A stretch of DNA of 27,385 nt from an uncultured Coriobacteriaceae bacterium. GTDB taxonomy: Bacteria > Actinomycetota > Coriobacteriia > Coriobacteriales > Eggerthellaceae. The position numbers and the translations under genes were made by a program. The notes under the pieces were generated by a model that was not told the origin of the DNA, made no database searches, and saw only the letters and a program-made list of their open reading frames with translations. This document shows positions 23,991 through 27,385 of this stretch, in pieces. Numbering within the stretch: the first letter of the stretch is position 1; each line of letters starts with the position of its first letter. The stretch spans positions 1 to 27,385 of the forward strand of contig URRZ01000018.1 of the NCBI GenBank assembly GCA_900550385.1, read 5' to 3'.

Positions 23991-25448
23991 ATGTCCATGC
24001 AGATAAACGACGCGTTGCTCACCGATCTCTACCAGCTCACGATGGCCCAGGGCTACCTGGAATGCGGCAAGGCGCACACCCAGGCGTGCTTCCATATGAC
24101 GTTTCGCGACTACCCCTTCAAGGGCGGCTACGCGATAGCCAGCGGCATGGCGCATCTGGCGGACCTCGTCGAGGGCTTCCGCTTCTCCGAAGACGATCTG
24201 GCGTATCTGGAGTCGGTCCCCGCGCCGGGCGGCGGCATGCTGTTCAAGCGGTCGTTCATCGATCACCTGCGCGGCTTCAGGCTGTCGGTGGACATCGACG
24301 CCGTGCGCGAGGGCACGGCGGTGTTCCCCAACGAGCCCATCGTCCGCGTGACGGGCCCCATCATGGAGTGCCAGCTCCTCGAGACGGCGCTTCTGAACTG
24401 CGTGAGCTTCGAGACGCTGGTGGCCACCAAGGCGGCGCGCGTGTGCCTTGCGGCGCAGGCCCCCGTCGCCGAGTTCGGGCTGCGGCGCGCGCAGGGCCCC
24501 GCGGGGGGCATCTGGGCGTCCCGCGCGGCGGTGGTGGGCGGCTGCTCCTCCACGTCCAACGTCATGGCGGGCAAGCTCTTCGGCATCCCCGTCTCCGGCA
24601 CGCACGCCCATGCCTGGGTGATGGCGTTCCCCGACGAGCTGACGGCGTTCCGCGCGTACGCGAGGGAGTTCCCCAACAACTGCGTGCTTCTGGTGGACAC
24701 CTACGACGTCGAGCGCGGCATCGACAACGCCATCACCGTGGGGTTGGAGATGCGCGAGCGCGGCGAGCGCCTGTCGGGCATCCGCATCGATTCGGGCCAC
24801 CTAGCCTGCCTCGCGAAGCTGGCGCGGCGCAAGCAGCATGCGCCGGGGCTCGAGGACTCCGCCATCGTCTTGTCCAACGACCTGGACGAGCGCACCATCC
24901 AGTCGATCCGCGACGAGGGGGCGCAGGTGGCGTCCTGGGGCGTGGGCACCAAGCTGGCGTGCGCGTACGACCAGCCGACGCTGGGCAGCGTGTACAAGCT
25001 GTCCGCCTCGCGCGAAGGCGACGGCCCCTGGCAGGACCACCTGAAGATCTCCGAGACGGCGGCGAAGCTCACCGTGCCGGGGGTGCTGGACGTCCGCCGC
25101 TACTGCTACGACGACGGCCGCATCGCCGGCGACATGGTGTTCGACGTGAACGCGCCCATGGACGGCTGCGAGACCATCGTCGACCCGTTCGATTCGCTGC
25201 GCCGCAAGAACCTGCACAGCAAGCGCTTCACGACGCTTCTGGAACCGCTGGCCCGCAACGGCTCGTCGGTGCTTCCCGACGACGCGCGCGACGCCCTGGT
25301 CGCCCGCGAGCGGACCCGGGCGCAGCTGGACACGCTCGACGAGAGCCAGAAGCGCATGCTGAACCCGCACACCTACCCGGTGGGGCTGGAGCGCGGGCTG
25401 CACGAGCGCCGCCGCGCGCTGGTGGCGCGCATGCGCGGCATCGCGTAA
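23991..25448 (+). CDS. pncB: Nicotinate phosphoribosyltransferase
   Basis: A 485-aa enzyme of NAD salvage (nicotinate + PRPP + ATP to nicotinate mononucleotide). It begins with the conserved LLTDLYQLTMAQGYL and contains FGLRRAQGP, GTHAHAWVMAF, LLVDTYDVERG, GIRIDSGHLA and WGVGTKLACAYDQPTLGSVYKL. The length is typical for PncB. The start is ATG 23991; ATG 23997 is an equally possible start two codons later, because the purine-rich sites AGGAAGGGG and CCAAGG favour different spacings. It lies 27 bp after ricT in the same co-directional run. Confidence 0.95.
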   Translation: MSMQINDALLTDLYQLTMAQGYLECGKAHTQACFHMTFRDYPFKGGYAIASGMAHLADLVEGFRFSEDDLAYLESVPAPGGGMLFKRSFIDHLRGFRLSVDIDAVREGTAVFPNEPIVRVTGPIMECQLLETALLNCVSFETLVATKAARVCLAAQAPVAEFGLRRAQGPAGGIWASRAAVVGGCSSTSNVMAGKLFGIPVSGTHAHAWVMAFPDELTAFRAYAREFPNNCVLLVDTYDVERGIDNAITVGLEMRERGERLSGIRIDSGHLACLAKLARRKQHAPGLEDSAIVLSNDLDERTIQSIRDEGAQVASWGVGTKLACAYDQPTLGSVYKLSASREGDGPWQDHLKISETAAKLTVPGVLDVRRYCYDDGRIAGDMVFDVNAPMDGCETIVDPFDSLRRKNLHSKRFTTLLEPLARNGSSVLPDDARDALVARERTRAQLDTLDESQKRMLNPHTYPVGLERGLHERRRALVARMRGIA

Positions 25449-25504
25449 GATAGACGCGCGGAACCGCCCGCGCACATCCCTGAAGCGATCGGAAGGAGAC
25501 CGCT

Positions 25505-26494
25505 GTGGCTGCATCGTGCAACCTCATCATCGACTCGTGCTGCGATCTGCCCTTCGAGGTGGTGGACCGCGAAGGCGTCGAGCTCGTCAAGTTCCCCTAC
25601 ATCATGGAAGACGGCGAATGCGCCGACGACCTGTACCGCACCACCACCGCCCACGAGTTCTTCCAGGCGATGCGCGACGGCGCCCAGCCGACGACCTCGC
25701 AGGTGCCCATGCACGTGTACCAGGACGTCTTCGAGCGCGCCATCGAAAGCGGCGTCCCGACGGTGTGCCTGGTGTTCTCCAGCGGGCTGTCCGGCAGCTA
25801 CGACGCCGCGGCGCTGGTGCACGCCCGGCTGATGGAGGAGCATCCCGACGCGCAGCTGTACCTGGTGGACACCCGCTTGGCGTCGGTCGCCGAGGCCCTG
25901 CTGGTGCACGAGGCGCTGCGCCAGCGCGAGAAGGGCCTGACCGCCGAGGAGCTTGCGAGCTGGGCGGAGGAGGCGCGCTTCTTCGTCGACGCCGAGTTCA
26001 TGGTGGACGATCTGGAGTCGCTGCGTCGCGGCGGCCGCATCCCCGGATCGGTGGCGTACGCGGGCGCGAAGCTCGACGTGAAGCCGCTGCTCACCATCGG
26101 CCCGGACGGCAAGCTCTCCGAGGAAGCGCGCGGGGAAGTCAACGGCCTGCTCAAGCGGCAGTTCCGGCCCGAGTTTTTGAACCGGCTGGACGAGATCGTC
26201 TTCTACACGCCGCTTACGAAGGAGCAGATCGAAAAGATCGCCGATCTGACCCTCGAAGCGCTCAACAAACGCCTTGCCGAGCGCGGCGTGACCGTGCGGC
26301 TCACCGATGAAGCCAAGGCGTATGTGGTGGAAAACGGCTACGACCCCGTGTACGGCGCGCGCCCGCTCAAGCGCTTTATACAGCGCGCGGTGGAGACGCC
26401 CGTGGCCCGCACGCTCGTCGCCGAGGACGTACCCGAGGGGAGCACACTGGAAGTGTACCCCGAGGGCGAGGCTTTGGCTGTGCGCATTGTCTAA
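25505..26494 (+). CDS. DegV-ClpB chimeric open frame
   Basis: A 329-aa frame with a composite origin. Residues ~1-206 are a DegV-family protein (NLIIDSCCDLPFEVV; VFSSGLSGSYDAA; DDLESLRRGGRIPGSVAY; KPLLTIGPDGKL). From about residue 208 (near 26125) the sequence is the C-terminal end of a ClpB/Hsp104 chaperone: FRPEFLNRLDEIVFYTPLTK, then NGYDPVYGARPLKRFIQRAV with the sensor-2 GAR. The rest of the DegV second domain is missing, as are the ClpB N-terminal, AAA1 and most of the AAA2 domains. Codons past ~26165 (TTT, TTG, ATA) are less GC-biased than upstream. GTG 25505 is preceded by GGAAGGAGA. Most likely a join between two DNAs (assembly or amplification chimera); a real fusion is possible but not supported by any known family. 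Confidence 0.8.
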   Translation: MAASCNLIIDSCCDLPFEVVDREGVELVKFPYIMEDGECADDLYRTTTAHEFFQAMRDGAQPTTSQVPMHVYQDVFERAIESGVPTVCLVFSSGLSGSYDAAALVHARLMEEHPDAQLYLVDTRLASVAEALLVHEALRQREKGLTAEELASWAEEARFFVDAEFMVDDLESLRRGGRIPGSVAYAGAKLDVKPLLTIGPDGKLSEEARGEVNGLLKRQFRPEFLNRLDEIVFYTPLTKEQIEKIADLTLEALNKRLAERGVTVRLTDEAKAYVVENGYDPVYGARPLKRFIQRAVETPVARTLVAEDVPEGSTLEVYPEGEALAVRIV

Positions 26495-26508
26495 GAAAAC
26501 CCTTTTCT

Positions 26509-26540
26509 ATCGCCGTGGGCCTGTGCTCCACGGCGATTTT
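26509..26540 (+). terminator. Intrinsic terminator after the ClpB end
   Basis: ATCGCCGTGG (26509-26518) pairs with CCACGGCGAT (26528-26537), and TTTTATTAT follows. This is a classic Rho-independent terminator 14 bp after the stop. Its AT-rich tail differs from the GC-rich, T-poor hairpins elsewhere in the window. Confidence 0.8.
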
Positions 26541-26601
26541 ATTATGATACGGTTATAAATATATACGAAAAATATTTAACAGTAATAAGCTGGAACCTGA
26601 C

Positions 26602-26630
26602 TTGACTTTTGGCCGTCTAAGAGATATATT
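26602..26630 (+). promoter_or_regulatory. Strong consensus promoter before the CbiC-like frame
   Basis: TTGACT (26602-26607) and TATATT (26625-26630) with an ideal 17-bp spacer, in an AT-rich stretch (26540-26670) unlike the rest of the window. It precedes the TTG start at 26685 (GGGAG at 26671-26675). Confidence 0.65.
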
Positions 26631-26638
26631 TTTTATAG

Positions 26639-26667
26639 AATCTTCTTGAAAAGATTGGATTTTTTTT
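26639..26667 (+). terminator. Weak hairpin plus T8 tract in the leader
   Basis: AATCTT (26639-26644) pairs with AAGATT (26651-26656) over a 6-nt loop, and eight T follow at 26660-26667. It sits between the promoter and the reading frame, so it could be a weak attenuator. The stem is short and AT-only apart from two pairs, and may be incidental. Confidence 0.3.
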
Positions 26668-26684
26668 GACGGGAGTGTATTGCA

Positions 26685-27385
26685 TTGATCCGAAAGGTGC
26701 AGGCGGACGGTAGGCATCGCGCCGGCATCCCATATCTCAATCAGGAAATGACGGATATCCTCAGTGCGGTCGAGCAGGAGACGGGGGACTTGGCCCTTGC
26801 TCAAAGTATTTATTTCAGCCCCACCGCGCTGACGCATATCAAACGCCTGATCGACATGGGAGGCTCTATCATCACGGATACCACGCTGGTGGCAAATGAC
26901 ATCAGCGCGGATCTGCTGGGCAACAAGGGCGCGAAGGTGCTCTGCTTTATCGACGACCCGCAGGTGGTCATGCTGGCCGAGCAGCGTCAAACGACCTACT
27001 GGGATTACAAGACGGTGCTGGTATCGACCCCCACCGACAAAAACAACAGCCGCATTTTGGACGAGTTCAACGCATCCACCCAAGAGGAATGGACGGTGCC
27101 TTGCCCGAACTGCGGCTTTTATCAGCCCTTTGTTTGGGACAACATGGTATTCGATAAAGACAAGTGGCCGGAAGGCGGCGTGCAATACCGCTGCGCCGAG
27201 TGCGGCTGCCTTGACAACGAATACCGCTGGAAGAAGAACAGCCTGAAAGGCAAGTGGCACGCAGAGCACCCGGAACGGGCGGTGCGGGGCTTCCACATGA
27301 ACAAGATAGGCTCGACCCTCTGCGGGTGGGACAAGATCGTGGAGGACTTTATTGCCGCTGACCTGGATGCACAGCGCGGCGATTA
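26685..27385 (+). CDS. Precorrin-8X methylmutase-phage terminase chimeric frame (runs off the window end)
   Basis: An open frame of 233 codons from TTG 26685 with no stop before the window ends. Residues ~1-103 resemble the N-terminal half of CbiC/CobH (cobalamin biosynthesis, precorrin-8X methylmutase): ETGDLALAQSIYFSPTAL, GGSIITDTTLVANDIS and AKVLCFIDDPQVV. From about 26995 the sequence is a GpA-type phage terminase large subunit: LVSTPTDKNNSRI, a CPNCGFYQPF...CAECG zinc-like pair, and GFHMNKIGS...CGWDKIVEDF. The two families have nothing to do with each other, and the switch occurs after AEQRQTT. A join between unrelated DNAs is the likely cause. The CbiC identification is weaker than that of the terminase. 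Confidence 0.7.
   Translation, partial: MIRKVQADGRHRAGIPYLNQEMTDILSAVEQETGDLALAQSIYFSPTALTHIKRLIDMGGSIITDTTLVANDISADLLGNKGAKVLCFIDDPQVVMLAEQRQTTYWDYKTVLVSTPTDKNNSRILDEFNASTQEEWTVPCPNCGFYQPFVWDNMVFDKDKWPEGGVQYRCAECGCLDNEYRWKKNSLKGKWHAEHPERAVRGFHMNKIGSTLCGWDKIVEDFIAADLDAQRGD

Noticed and set aside
26685..27385. A functional cobalamin biosynthesis enzyme or an intact prophage
   Set aside because: Only the N-terminal half of a CbiC-like protein is present, and the terminase part lacks its N-terminal ATPase domain. No other phage or cobalamin genes are visible before the window ends.
1..27385. CRISPR arrays, rRNA and tRNA genes
   Set aside because: No regularly spaced repeats, no cloverleaf-compatible segment with a CCA end, and no rRNA-like sequence was seen in the gaps between genes.

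Overview
The first ~26.1 kb is high-GC (about two thirds G+C by eye) and tightly packed. Its mix of genes suggests an anaerobic, gut-type actinobacterium of the Coriobacteriia, most likely Eggerthellaceae. The clues are an Fe-S old-yellow-enzyme-type reductase beside a short-chain dehydrogenase, CydDC, an archaeal-type topoisomerase I with zinc fingers, class I (Fe-S) fumarase, a RicT/PSP1 protein next to holB, and strong Shine-Dalgarno sites mixed with a leaderless-looking start. The taxon is inferred from gene content; no marker gene was compared.

Layout. 1-3.3 kb: a redox pair (flavin/Fe-S ene-reductase-like enzyme and SDR), both with altered catalytic motifs. 3.4-7.1 kb: the CydD-CydC heterodimeric ABC exporter. 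7.3-7.8 kb: a small overlapping toxin-antitoxin pair. 8.1-11.4 kb: topoisomerase I and a formate/nitrite-type channel. 11.7-12.8 kb: malic enzyme. 12.9-17.0 kb (minus strand): a FecBCD-type metal/siderophore/corrinoid importer and a DUF364 protein, with a divergent P-loop NTPase to 17.8 kb. 18.0-18.9 kb: a DegV protein. 18.95-26.1 kb: a co-directional run of fumarase, tmk, holB, ricT, pncB and a second degV.

The most unusual signal is a pair of long palindromic elements of 155 and 149 bp, inserted in frame and in the same orientation inside two unrelated genes: cydD (4415-4569) and the fumarase gene (19814-19962). Each has a 101-bp core (95/101 identical between copies) flanked by perfect inverted arms of 27 and 24 bp. 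The arm sequences differ between the loci but are exactly complementary within each copy. Both sit at interdomain linkers and are translated in the same reading frame. They resemble in concept the protein-embedded palindromic elements of Rickettsia and Wolbachia, but I know of no description in this lineage.

The last ~1.25 kb does not look native. The second degV runs in frame into the C-terminus of a ClpB chaperone. An AT-rich intergenic stretch follows, then an open frame that begins like a precorrin-8X methylmutase (CbiC/CobH) and continues as a phage terminase large subunit (GpA type). Two unrelated in-frame joins within 1 kb, with a change in codon use, make a chimeric assembly or amplification artefact at the contig end the likeliest explanation, although real recombination is not excluded.
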